Below, in pieces: positions 44,522 through 53,219 of a stretch of 64,000 bases of DNA. Within the stretch, counting starts at the first letter, position 1; every line of letters begins with the position of its first letter. Both the position numbers and the translations under genes were made by a program. Origin of the DNA: Cyclobacteriaceae bacterium (lineage in GTDB: Bacteria; Bacteroidota; Bacteroidia; Cytophagales; Cyclobacteriaceae); contig JAPZUF010000006.1 in the NCBI GenBank assembly GCA_027533395.1, positions 62,001 through 126,000 of the forward strand, in the 5' to 3' direction. The notes below the pieces were generated by a model that did no database searches, was not told the origin of the DNA, and was given only the letters and a program-made list of their open reading frames with translations.

Positions 44522-44570
44522 CTTAATTATCTTTTTATCAGCTCAACTTTTAGTCAAGCTATATTTCCAA

Positions 44571-46145
44571 TTAATATTTAGAAGCTAAATCAGTTGCTAC
44601 TTGTTTCACTGTTGCAACATCCGCATCTTCAAACTTACCCGCTCTGAAATTATCTAACACATTTTTGTGGTTAGCTTCCATTAATGCAGCAAACTCTTTT
44701 TCAAATTGCTTCACTTTATTTACAGGCACTTTATCTATAAAGCCACGTGTTGATGCAGTGATAATAGCTACTTGCTGTTCAACAGTTACCGGTGCGTATT
44801 GATCTTGCTTTAAGATTTCCTGGTTTCTTCTACCACGTTCAATAGTTAATTTAGTAGCGGCATCTAAATCAGAACCGAATTTTGCAAATGCTTCCAATTC
44901 GCGGAATTGTGCCTGATCTAACTTTAAAGTACCGGCCACTTTCTTCATTGACTTAATCTGCGCTGAACCTCCTACACGTGATACCGAAATACCTACGTTA
45001 ATAGCAGGACGAATACCAGAGTTAAATAAGTTGGTTTCAAGGAATATCTGTCCGTCTGTAATAGAAATTACGTTCGTAGGGATATAAGCTGATACGTCAC
45101 CTGCTTGTGTTTCGATAATTGGCAATGCTGTAAGAGAACCTCCACCTTTTACCAAATGCTTGATAGATTCAGGTAGATCGTTCATGTTTTTAGCAATCTC
45201 ATCGTTGTTGATGATTTTTGCAGCTCTTTCTAATAAGCGTGAGTGCAAATAGAATACATCACCAGGATAAGCTTCGCGTCCGGGAGGTCTTCTTAATAAC
45301 AAGGAAACTTCGCGGTAGGAAACAGCCTGCTTCGATAAATCATCATATACTACTAGAGCAGGTCTTCCGGTATCGCGGAAGAATTCGCCTATAGCAGCTC
45401 CTGTAAACGGTGCAAAGAATTGCATTGGTGCAGGATCTGATGCTGTTGCTGAAACAATGACTGTGTATGGAAGAGCACCTGCTTTTTCTAATGCTGCTGC
45501 CACGCTGGCAACAGTAGAACCTTTCTGGCCTACGGCAACATAGATACAAAATACAGGTTGTCCTTTTTCGTAAAATTCCTTTTGGTTGATAATGGTATCA
45601 ATCGCTACTGCGGTTTTACCAGTCTGGCGGTCACCAATAATCAACTCGCGCTGTCCACGACCTACAGGGATCATGGCATCGATTGCCTTGATACCTGTTT
45701 GTAAAGGTTCGTTTACAGGCTGACGGAAAATTACACCTGGCGCTTTGCGCTCTAGAGGCATATCGTAGAGTTGACCTCCAATAGGACCTTTACCATCGAT
45801 AGGATTACCAAGTGTATCTACCACACGACCTAACATGCCATCGCCAACTTTTACAGAAGCGATTTGACCTGTGCGTTTTACTGTATCACCTTCGTGAATG
45901 TCTTTTGAGTCGCCTAACAATACAGCACCAACGTTATCTTCTTCTAAGTTTAGTACAAGTGCTCTTAGGCCATTTTCGAATACAAGCAATTCACCTGCTT
46001 GTGCTTGTGTTAAACCATAAATACGGGCAACGCCATCACCTACGGTTAAAACAGTTCCTACTTCTTGTAATTGAGCATCAGTTTTTGCGCCCGCTAGTTG
46101 TTCGCGGAGTATTGCTGATATTTCTTCTGGTTTAATCTCTGCCAT
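44571..46145 (-). CDS. atpA: ATP synthase alpha subunit
   Basis: I choose the ATG at 46145 ([17 protein letters not shown]); an ATG 9 bp earlier is also possible. The 524-residue protein has the P-loop [14 protein letters not shown], the QKGSTVA motif, and [23 protein letters not shown]. It is the regulatory nucleotide-binding subunit of F1. The length is normal for bacteria. Confidence 0.98.
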   Translation of the reverse strand: MAEIKPEEISAILREQLAGAKTDAQLQEVGTVLTVGDGVARIYGLTQAQAGELLVFENGLRALVLNLEEDNVGAVLLGDSKDIHEGDTVKRTGQIASVKVGDGMLGRVVDTLGNPIDGKGPIGGQLYDMPLERKAPGVIFRQPVNEPLQTGIKAIDAMIPVGRGQRELIIGDRQTGKTAVAIDTIINQKEFYEKGQPVFCIYVAVGQKGSTVASVAAALEKAGALPYTVIVSATASDPAPMQFFAPFTGAAIGEFFRDTGRPALVVYDDLSKQAVSYREVSLLLRRPPGREAYPGDVFYLHSRLLERAAKIINNDEIAKNMNDLPESIKHLVKGGGSLTALPIIETQAGDVSAYIPTNVISITDGQIFLETNLFNSGIRPAINVGISVSRVGGSAQIKSMKKVAGTLKLDQAQFRELEAFAKFGSDLDAATKLTIERGRRNQEILKQDQYAPVTVEQQVAIITASTRGFIDKVPVNKVKQFEKEFAALMEANHKNVLDNFRAGKFEDADVATVKQVATDLASKY

Positions 46146-46183
46146 AACGGTCAAGTATATAATTTAAGTTTGCGGCTAGCCGC

Positions 46184-46744
46184 TTAAATTTCTTTGATAT
46201 AAGGATTATAACTAAAGTTTACTTTTAGTGTATTTAGTTTACTTTTAATGCTTGCGTCAATTTGCTGGTCTTCCACATTTAAAATGAAGCCACCAATTAA
46301 TTCAGCATCTACTTTTTCTACTAGCTCTACTTGCTTTTTATTGCTTAGTTGTTTCACTATTTCTTCAAAACGTTTGCGCAAGTTGGCGTCAATAGGTGCA
46401 GCTGTTTCTACTGTTGCTTTACCGATTCCTTTTTGCTTATTGTAAGCATTATGGAATTCAAGTGCAATGTCTGCCAATACTGCTTCGCGATTTTTCTTGG
46501 TGATGATATCAAAAATTGCCAAAGTAAGGTTATTCACTTTCCCTTTGAAAATCTTGCTTAGAATATCTCGCTTCTTGTCGTGTTTGATGATGGGATTTTT
46601 CAACATCAAAGCAAAAGCTCTGTTTTCTTCCACCACTTTGCTGAACAAAAGCATATCTTCATGCACAGCTTCTAAGGCATTTTGTTCTACTGCTAAATCC
46701 AGTAGAGACTTTACATATCGCGATGCAACACGAGATCCTGCCAT
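46184..46744 (-). CDS. atpH: ATP synthase delta subunit
   Basis: The 186-residue protein fits F1 delta: SRVASRYVKSLLDLAVEQNALEAVHEDM at the N-terminus and VELVEKVDAELIGGFILNVEDQQIDASIKSKLNTL at the C-terminus. It links F1 to the peripheral stalk. It starts 3 bp after the atpF stop region, in the order b-delta-alpha-gamma. Confidence 0.95.
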   Translation of the reverse strand: MAGSRVASRYVKSLLDLAVEQNALEAVHEDMLLFSKVVEENRAFALMLKNPIIKHDKKRDILSKIFKGKVNNLTLAIFDIITKKNREAVLADIALEFHNAYNKQKGIGKATVETAAPIDANLRKRFEEIVKQLSNKKQVELVEKVDAELIGGFILNVEDQQIDASIKSKLNTLKVNFSYNPYIKEI

Positions 46745-46747
46745 AGC

Positions 46748-47242
46748 TTAGTTCAGTTTTAATTCTTTGATGTAGCCTTCCACTAAATCTTTCTGCTCCT
46801 TATCTCCGGCTAAATTTTTCTTCATTAGTTTCTCTGCTACTTCTAAAGAAAATAGAGCAACTTGTGTTTTCACTTCTTTTAATGCTGCCTGCTTTTCAAT
46901 ATTGATGGCAAGGCGAGCATCTTCAATAATTTTATCTGCTGCTTTCTTTGCTTCTGCCTTAGCTTCGTCTTGCATGCGGTTAGCTGCTTCGCGTGCTTCC
47001 TTCAACATTTTGTCGCGCTCTTCGCGCGCTTCTTTTAATAATTTTTCATTGTCGGATTTTAATGTGGCAATTTCTAATCTTGCTTTTTCGGCAGTCCCTA
47101 ATGCTTCAGTTATTGAAGTTTCTCTTTCTTTTAATGAAGCTAAAATCGGTTTCCATGCTAAGAAGTACAACAGCACCACAAGCGGAAAGAAAATGATGGT
47201 TTGCCAAATGAAGAGACCAGATTCTGGTGTTAGTAATTCCAT
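46748..47242 (-). CDS. atpF: ATP synthase b subunit
   Basis: The 164-residue protein has one N-terminal membrane helix (GLFIWQTIIFFPLVVLLYFLAW) followed by a long charged coiled coil (EKARLEIATLKSDNEKLLKEAREERDKM...). It dimerises to form the peripheral stalk. An 11-bp-class hairpin at 47274-47296 separates it from atpE. Confidence 0.95.
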   Translation of the reverse strand: MELLTPESGLFIWQTIIFFPLVVLLYFLAWKPILASLKERETSITEALGTAEKARLEIATLKSDNEKLLKEAREERDKMLKEAREAANRMQDEAKAEAKKAADKIIEDARLAINIEKQAALKEVKTQVALFSLEVAEKLMKKNLAGDKEQKDLVEGYIKELKLN

Positions 47243-47273
47243 AATTTTTTACTGTTTCGTTGTTAGTAAAAAC

Positions 47274-47296
47274 GAGTCCTGCCAATCGCAGGACTC
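47274..47296 (-). promoter_or_regulatory. Intercistronic hairpin between atpE and atpF
   Basis: A perfect nine-base stem GAGTCCTGC/GCAGGACTC (47274-47282 with 47288-47296) with a five-base loop; on the minus strand it is followed by GTTTTTAC. It lies between the c- and b-subunit genes. It could act as a weak terminator or a 3' stabiliser, raising c-subunit output relative to downstream genes; that is inference. Confidence 0.7.
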
Positions 47297-47303
47297 AGTT
47301 TTA

Positions 47304-47552
<249 letters not shown>

Positions 47553-47583
47553 CTATTTAATTAAAGTGAAACAAATAAAGCCT

Positions 47584-48621
47584 TTAGTGGTGGTCATCGT
47601 GATGGTGTTCGGCAATAGCCATTCCAATGTACAATGACGAAAACAATGTGAATACATACGCCTGAATACCCGCAACCAACAACTCAATCAGGTTTATGAA
47701 CATGATAATTAATGATGAACCAACACCAACATAGATGCTTCCAAATATGAAGGTTAAGCAAATCAAACTTAATAAAACGATGTGACCGGCTGTTATCGCA
47801 ACAAATAAACGAAGCGCTAACGAAATCGGTTTTGTGATAATACCAGCAACTTCAACCAATAAAATAATCGGACGCAAAGGAAGCGGCACGCCAGGCGTCC
47901 AGAAAATATGACCCCAATAACCTGCATTTCCGCTAAGGTTAGTGATGATGAAAGTACCTATCGCTAATGTTGCAGTAACTGCAATATTACCTGTGAGGTT
48001 GGATGCTCCAGGTAATAGTCCTAATAAATTGCCGAATAGAATGAAAAAGAAAAGCGTTAGTAGATAAGGAAGAAACTTTTCGTATTTAGGACCAACATTC
48101 GGTTTTACAACTTCATCGCGAACAAACACAATGATAGGTTCGATAAATGCCTGAATTCCTTTAGGTGCTTTGCCTGCGTTATTCTTATAACCGCGCGCTA
48201 CAGCAGTGAAAACTAATAAAAGAATGATGGCGTTGATAAAAAGGGTAGCAACATTTTTAGTAATGGATAAATCCAAAACTTGTTCACCTGTTGCTTCTAG
48301 GTAAATATGATTATGATCTAATTTATATCCGTTAAAGGGTACAACTTCGTGGTTTTCATTATAAAAATGGTGAGATGAAAAACTCTCTAATCCTCTTTCT
48401 TTTGTGTAAACTATTATTGGTAAATACCACGTACCATAGTGACCATCGAAGAAATGCCAGATATGATCATCTAATACGTGATGTAAAATTACTTCACTGG
48501 CATTAAATGCTTTAGTTGAGTCGGCACTTTCGGCCGCTTGTGCGGATTGAACCAGACCTGATGTGGCTATCAGGGCTATAACCAGTAAAATCAGCTTAAT
48601 CCTCTTATAAACAGCGCTCAT
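47584..48621 (-). CDS. atpB: ATP synthase a subunit
   Basis: The 345-residue protein has an N-terminal signal-like segment and a periplasmic extension (about 1-120), as is usual in Bacteroidota, then the membrane domain with the essential Arg in KPISLALRLFVAITAGHIVL and the C-terminal helices FINLIELLVAGIQAYVFTLFSSLYIGMAIAEHHHDDHH. It forms the proton half-channels. It is the first core gene of the cluster after AtpZ and the small membrane protein. Confidence 0.96.
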   Translation of the reverse strand: MSAVYKRIKLILLVIALIATSGLVQSAQAAESADSTKAFNASEVILHHVLDDHIWHFFDGHYGTWYLPIIVYTKERGLESFSSHHFYNENHEVVPFNGYKLDHNHIYLEATGEQVLDLSITKNVATLFINAIILLLVFTAVARGYKNNAGKAPKGIQAFIEPIIVFVRDEVVKPNVGPKYEKFLPYLLTLFFFILFGNLLGLLPGASNLTGNIAVTATLAIGTFIITNLSGNAGYWGHIFWTPGVPLPLRPIILLVEVAGIITKPISLALRLFVAITAGHIVLLSLICLTFIFGSIYVGVGSSLIIMFINLIELLVAGIQAYVFTLFSSLYIGMAIAEHHHDDHH

Positions 48622-48652
48622 GGTTGGCGAAAAAGGGGGTTAAAAACGACCG

Positions 48653-48682
48653 CAAAGGTATGAATTAAACCCGCTGGAAAAA
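48653..48682 (-). promoter_or_regulatory. Candidate promoter of atpB
   Basis: On the minus strand, TACCTTTG (complement of 48653-48660) matches the Bacteroidota -7 box, with TTT rather than TTG 19 bases upstream. The atpB start lies 32 bp downstream. Confidence 0.5.
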
Positions 48683-48703
48683 ATCTTTTAAAAAATATTC
48701 TGG

Positions 48704-49066
48704 TTAAACTCTTTTTCCTCTTTCTAAAAAGAGCGAAACGGTCTGTAAACCTATGAAAATCAAAGTATTAATAAGAAAAACGATGGTGTTTTCTTTCCTT
48801 GAGAGTTCATCTAAAAATAGAATGGTGGCGAGATACCCAATCCAAGCAAGCATTTGTAAAACAATTGTTCCCAGATATGCGATGGTAAAGGCATGAACAT
48901 CCTTAACATCTCTTAATTTCTGAAAAGCGAAAAAAGTACTGAAAGCCAATAGAAATGCTGTAAAAATCGGATAAAGCAAAGTTTGAATAAAGCCCATCTG
49001 TTTACAGAAAATGAGAACTACTACTTCTGCTACTAAAAGAACTAACCAAGTGAGCTTATATTTCAT
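48704..49066 (-). CDS. Small membrane protein upstream of atpB
   Basis: I choose the ATG at 49066, 1 bp after the atpZ stop; a longer frame to 49111 overlaps atpZ. The 120-residue protein has four hydrophobic helices (YKLTWLVLLVAEVVVLIF, LYPIFTAFLLAFSTFF, AYLGTIVLQMLAWIGYLATILF, TIVFLINTLIFIGLQTVSLFL). Position and layout suggest an AtpI-like assembly protein, but sequence alone does not prove this. Confidence 0.65.
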   Translation of the reverse strand: MKYKLTWLVLLVAEVVVLIFCKQMGFIQTLLYPIFTAFLLAFSTFFAFQKLRDVKDVHAFTIAYLGTIVLQMLAWIGYLATILFLDELSRKENTIVFLINTLIFIGLQTVSLFLERGKRV

Positions 49067-49067
49067 G

Positions 49068-49280
49068 CTACTTGCTGATTTCTTTGTAAATCTGATACAA
49101 CATACCACCAAAGAAACTCAGCCCAAATACAATCATGAGTATAGGAATTTTAAAGCCAAAATATTGGTCTATCAGGTAGCCCACCCATCCGGTAAAAGCC
49201 ATTCCAAGAAACAACTGCAAGGCCAGGTTGCTATATTTTAAATAAGCCTTAGATGGTTTTGGCTTGTTGTCCGAATCCAT
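49068..49280 (-). CDS. AtpZ/AtpI-type ATP synthase assembly protein
   Basis: The 70-residue protein has two membrane helices (ALQLFLGMAFTGWVGYLID and IPILMIVFGLSFFGGMLYQIYKEI) in the AtpZ pattern, with the GWxGYxxDxxFG motif. AtpZ/AtpI help assemble the c-ring or import Mg/Ca. It overlaps the bactofilin 3' end by 32 bp. Confidence 0.8.
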   Translation of the reverse strand: MDSDNKPKPSKAYLKYSNLALQLFLGMAFTGWVGYLIDQYFGFKIPILMIVFGLSFFGGMLYQIYKEISK

Positions 49281-49668
49281 TTTCGGATGCGATTTTTATT
49301 TCTTTTACTGTTGCACCCATTTTACAGGTGCCATTAAAAACAGCGCCTGGTTCTACTACCAACTTTCCTGTGTTAATGTCGCCATGAACTACTGCAGTTG
49401 CTTTTAGCACTAAGGTTTCAGCAACATCAAGTTTACCTTTTACTTCACCTTCTATGTCAGCATTTTGCGCTGTGATGTTGCCTTCAATATGAGATGAATT
49501 ACCGAGTGCTACCTTCGATTTTGATTTCACATCTCCTCTAATTCTTCCTTCTATTCTAATGTTTCCGTAGGTTTCAATATTTCCCTCTAAAAAAGTGCCT
49601 TTTCCGATGGTATTGCTCGAGCTGCTTAATTCTTCAGCTGCGCGCTTTTGTTCCTTGGTGTTTAGCAT
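49249..49668 (-). CDS. Bactofilin (polymer-forming cytoskeletal protein)
   Basis: The 139-residue protein is a bactofilin: NTIGKGTFLEGNIETYGNIRIEGRIRGDVKSKSKVALGNSSHIEGNITAQNADIEGEV, a right-handed beta-helix made of repeats, with short disordered ends. Bactofilins form cytoplasmic filaments that localise cell-wall enzymes. It is followed upstream (operon start) by an M23 peptidase, a frequent partner. Confidence 0.93.
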   Translation of the reverse strand: MLNTKEQKRAAEELSSSSNTIGKGTFLEGNIETYGNIRIEGRIRGDVKSKSKVALGNSSHIEGNITAQNADIEGEVKGKLDVAETLVLKATAVVHGDINTGKLVVEPGAVFNGTCKMGATVKEIKIASENGFGQQAKTI

Positions 49669-49685
49669 GGGCTTGGTGTTAAGGT

Positions 49686-50573
49686 TTAAAAAGTTACAAA
49701 TTCTTCGGGGTTAAGCGAAGTGCCGTTATACCATAACTCGAAATGCAAATGCGGACCATTAGTAAGTTCTCCGCTGTTGCCAACAATCGCAATGATGTCT
49801 CCGGCATTTACAAAAGTACCAACTTTTTTATATACATAAGAGTTATGCTTATAAACTGAGATAAGATTGGCCTGATGCTGAATCATTACTACATGTCCTC
49901 CATCTCTTGTGAGCTCAGAAAAAACAACCATGCCATCAGCGATGCTTTTTACTGGCTCATTCGTTTTAGCGACTATATCAACACCTAGATGTCCTTTTTT
50001 GGCATCATATCGGTCAGATACAAAACCAGTAATGGGTGTAAAGAAAAACAACTGCTTTAATTCTGCATACTTCGAGCTTCCTTCTGCTGCAATCAATGCT
50101 AAATCCGATTGTTCGAAATTTTTTCTGAAAACAGAATCCTTTTGAGTTAATTTTAATTGTTCAGGATTAACGCCCAAAGGTTTCTCCTGATTTTTCAGTG
50201 CTTCAGCCGGATCATCAAAAGTAGCAGTATCGCCACTTAACACACGTTGAAAATTAGCTATGAACTGGTCCTTCCGATCTACTTCAATAGCAAGAGAATC
50301 TACTTTGCGTGATAAAACAAATAAGGCACGATTGGCTTCAGTTGTAGCATATTCAGGGTCGAACCATCTTGCTAAAATAGTTTTGCTTAAGAAAAGGCAT
50401 AATACAAGCATGCCTACAAACAAGATTGCAGAGAATAAAATAGCTTTAGAGCCAGTGATATTAATGGAATGTTGCTCGGCTAAACTTTCTTCATTTCTCA
50501 GAATCAGTTTAAATCGAGTGGCTAATCTGCTTGAAAGTGTCTTTTTTGGTTTCAACTTCTGTATTTTTGACAA
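49686..50573 (-). CDS. M23-family peptidase (LytM-like), membrane anchored
   Basis: The 295-residue protein has an N-terminal membrane helix (AILFSAILFVGMLVLCLFLS, about 44-65), a coiled-coil region, and a C-terminal M23 domain with HLGVDIVAKTNEPVKSIADG (HxxxD zinc ligands) and GPHLHFELW (HxH). All zinc-binding residues are present, so it should cut peptidoglycan cross-links. It lies 17 bp upstream of bactofilin in the same operon, a pairing linked to cell shape. Confidence 0.92.
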   Translation of the reverse strand: MSKIQKLKPKKTLSSRLATRFKLILRNEESLAEQHSINITGSKAILFSAILFVGMLVLCLFLSKTILARWFDPEYATTEANRALFVLSRKVDSLAIEVDRKDQFIANFQRVLSGDTATFDDPAEALKNQEKPLGVNPEQLKLTQKDSVFRKNFEQSDLALIAAEGSSKYAELKQLFFFTPITGFVSDRYDAKKGHLGVDIVAKTNEPVKSIADGMVVFSELTRDGGHVVMIQHQANLISVYKHNSYVYKKVGTFVNAGDIIAIVGNSGELTNGPHLHFELWYNGTSLNPEEFVTF

Positions 50574-50615
50574 AATTAGTTAATCCTTTCAATCTTAATA
50601 CTTCATACGCTGCTT

Positions 50616-53219
50616 ATGCGTTTTTATCTGCATATACTTTTATACCTTAACCGTGTGAACAGGCTTTTTATTTTTTTCTTAGCTATCCTTTTTTTCAGCT
50701 GCTCCTCTCAAAAAGATGCCGTATTAAACCGTGCCTTTCATAATCTGGCAGCTCATTATAACGGTTACTATTATGCAAAGGAAGAAGTAACTAAAGTTGA
50801 AAAAGCTTATCAAAAAGCATTAACCGATGATTATAACAAAATATTGCGTTTGTTTCCTAAGCTAGATTCTGCGCAAGCAAAAGGCTTTGAAAAAGAATTA
50901 CAAGAGGCCATCAAAATGGCATCACTCGCCATTCAATATCATCAAAATTCGAAATGGGTAGATGATAGTTATATCTTAGTTGGTCGCGCAAGACTTTACC
51001 AACTCGATTGGGGCAACGCCATTCAAACATTTAAATTCGTTAATACAAAAACTAAAGATCCGGAAGCCAGACACGAAGCCATTATCTGGTTAATCAGAAC
51101 TTTTACCGAACACAAAGAATACAACAACGCACGCGCAGCCATTGATTTTCTTCTAAAGCAAAAGCTTTCAGACACACATTATAAAATGTTATTGCTAGAA
51201 ATTGCTTATCTGGCTCAAACAGAAAATAATTTAGATGAGATGGTGAGGAGTTTGGCCATTGCTGCTCCAATGCTTAAGAAAAAATCTGACAGACCTGGAC
51301 GTATTTATTTTATAATTGGTCAGGTTTACCAAAAACTTGGGTTCGAATCTGAAGCTTATAATTACTATCGCAAATGTTTGGGCACACATCCTGAATATGA
51401 AGTGGATTTTTATGCGAGGTTGTATCAGGCTCAAGTTGCTGAAATTTCTAAAAGCAAAAGCATAGCCAGTGCACGTAAATCGTATAATCGATTATTGAAG
51501 GATGCCAAAAACAAAGATTTCCAAGACAAAATTTATTTTGAAATGGGTGTTTTTGAATTAAAGCAAAAAAATGAAAAAGAAGGTATCGCCTATCTTCAAC
51601 AATCCATTCGATTAGGTAATAATGCTTTAGTAGATGGAGAAGCTTTTCTAAAGTTGGCAGAACATTATTATCAAAAAAGAAAATATGAAAACGCGCAAGC
51701 TTACTACGATAGCGCATCAAAAGTTTTACCGAAGGATTATGAAAATCTGGCAGCAATAAACAAAAGAAAAAATATTTTAGATGAATTTGTTAAACACTTA
51801 TCAACGCTTCGTTTACAGGATAGTTTATTGGTGTTGGCTAAAATGGACACAGCTAGTTTGAGAAAAAAAATTGAAGCTGATATCGAAAAAAATAAAAAAC
51901 CAATTGTAGTCAGCAAAAAGAAAAAAAGAAATAGAATTGATATCGCTGCCAATGATAATCCTATTTTTAATACTAATGAATCAGAGACTGAAAACACAAG
52001 TTGGTATTTTGGAAGTGCAACAGCGGTAGCTGGTGGCCAAAGTGAATTTATTCGGGTTTGGGGAGAATTTCCTTTAGAAGACAACTGGAGACGATCGCAA
52101 AGAAGTACAACCAGAACATCAATTACCAACAACACAAATGAAGAATTATCTACTCCAACGAAGGAAGAAACAGCACCAACCGTTGCTATAAATAAGGCTG
52201 ATGCTACCTTCAAAGAACTACTTACCATTCTTCCAACTACAACAGAAAAAGAAGCTGAAGCCCTCAAGAAAATTGAAGATGCATTGTACAACTTAGGTGA
52301 TCTCTATTATTTACAATTAAATGAAACAGAAAATGCTTTGAGTGAATATGAAAAATTGATTCAACGTTTTCCTCAATCAAATTATGAAGCTGAAGTTTTA
52401 TATCGCATCACTTTAATTTGTAAGGAAACGAATAAAGAAAAATCGGACCAAGCTGCGCAAGCATTATTAAACAAACATCCCGAATCTGCTTGGGCAAAAC
52501 TTCTGCTCAATCCTAATTATCTTACAGAAGCTAGCAAAGCCGCAGTTAAACAGAAAAAAATTTATGAAGAAGCTTATCAGCTATGGCAAAGCAATCAGCT
52601 TGATTCTGCTTCGCTTTTAGTAAACCAAGCTCATGCTTTGGGTAAAACCAATTTTTCGCCTTACCTCGATTTGCTAGACATTCTGATTATCGGAAGTAAA
52701 AAAGAAAATGAGCTGTATGTTAAAGGTCTGGAAAAATTCATAGCAGATAATCCAGAACATGCATTAAGCGCTTATGCCAAAACATTACTTGATAAAGTTA
52801 AATCTTTGCAGAAAAATCAAAATCCGGATAACAATGCAATCATCTATAAAAGAAATGATGGTAGCTTACACCACTTCGTTATTTATTTTAAGAAGGATGA
52901 AAACTTAGAAACTTCACTTAAGAAAGCCGTCCCTGATTTTAATACCACTTACTTTAGTAATCAAACATTCGAGTCGTACTTTCAATCTATTGGGGAAGAC
53001 CAGAGTTTACTCATTGTTGGTACTTTCGATAACAAAGAAAAAGCTGCGCAGTACCTCAACTTGTTTAACGACAAGTTAGCGGCAATGTCTGCACTAAAAA
53101 GATTTAATTTCAGTAATTTTGTTATCAATGCAGAAAATCTGCTATCATTAACCCGCACTCAAAAACTGAATGAATACCTCGTCTTCTACACGCGATACTA
53201 TCAAACAGAAAATCCGTAG
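50616..53219 (+). CDS. sprE: SprE/PorW T9SS lipoprotein with TPR repeats
   Basis: The 867-residue protein has a lipoprotein signal (FFLAILFFSCSSQ) and AVLNRAFHNLAAHYNGYYYAKE, the start of the SprE/PorW family. TPR-like repeats follow through residue 400, then a Thr-rich linker and a further helical repeat domain (YNLGDLYYLQLNETENALSEYEKLIQRFP), then a SPOR-like C-terminus (SLLIVGTFDNKEKAAQYLNLF). SprE/PorW bridges the T9SS outer-membrane complex and the GldKLM motor. It supports secretion and gliding together with the gldKLMN genes in this window. Confidence 0.85.
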   Translation: MRFYLHILLYLNRVNRLFIFFLAILFFSCSSQKDAVLNRAFHNLAAHYNGYYYAKEEVTKVEKAYQKALTDDYNKILRLFPKLDSAQAKGFEKELQEAIKMASLAIQYHQNSKWVDDSYILVGRARLYQLDWGNAIQTFKFVNTKTKDPEARHEAIIWLIRTFTEHKEYNNARAAIDFLLKQKLSDTHYKMLLLEIAYLAQTENNLDEMVRSLAIAAPMLKKKSDRPGRIYFIIGQVYQKLGFESEAYNYYRKCLGTHPEYEVDFYARLYQAQVAEISKSKSIASARKSYNRLLKDAKNKDFQDKIYFEMGVFELKQKNEKEGIAYLQQSIRLGNNALVDGEAFLKLAEHYYQKRKYENAQAYYDSASKVLPKDYENLAAINKRKNILDEFVKHLSTLRLQDSLLVLAKMDTASLRKKIEADIEKNKKPIVVSKKKKRNRIDIAANDNPIFNTNESETENTSWYFGSATAVAGGQSEFIRVWGEFPLEDNWRRSQRSTTRTSITNNTNEELSTPTKEETAPTVAINKADATFKELLTILPTTTEKEAEALKKIEDALYNLGDLYYLQLNETENALSEYEKLIQRFPQSNYEAEVLYRITLICKETNKEKSDQAAQALLNKHPESAWAKLLLNPNYLTEASKAAVKQKKIYEEAYQLWQSNQLDSASLLVNQAHALGKTNFSPYLDLLDILIIGSKKENELYVKGLEKFIADNPEHALSAYAKTLLDKVKSLQKNQNPDNNAIIYKRNDGSLHHFVIYFKKDENLETSLKKAVPDFNTTYFSNQTFESYFQSIGEDQSLLIVGTFDNKEKAAQYLNLFNDKLAAMSALKRFNFSNFVINAENLLSLTRTQKLNEYLVFYTRYYQTENP

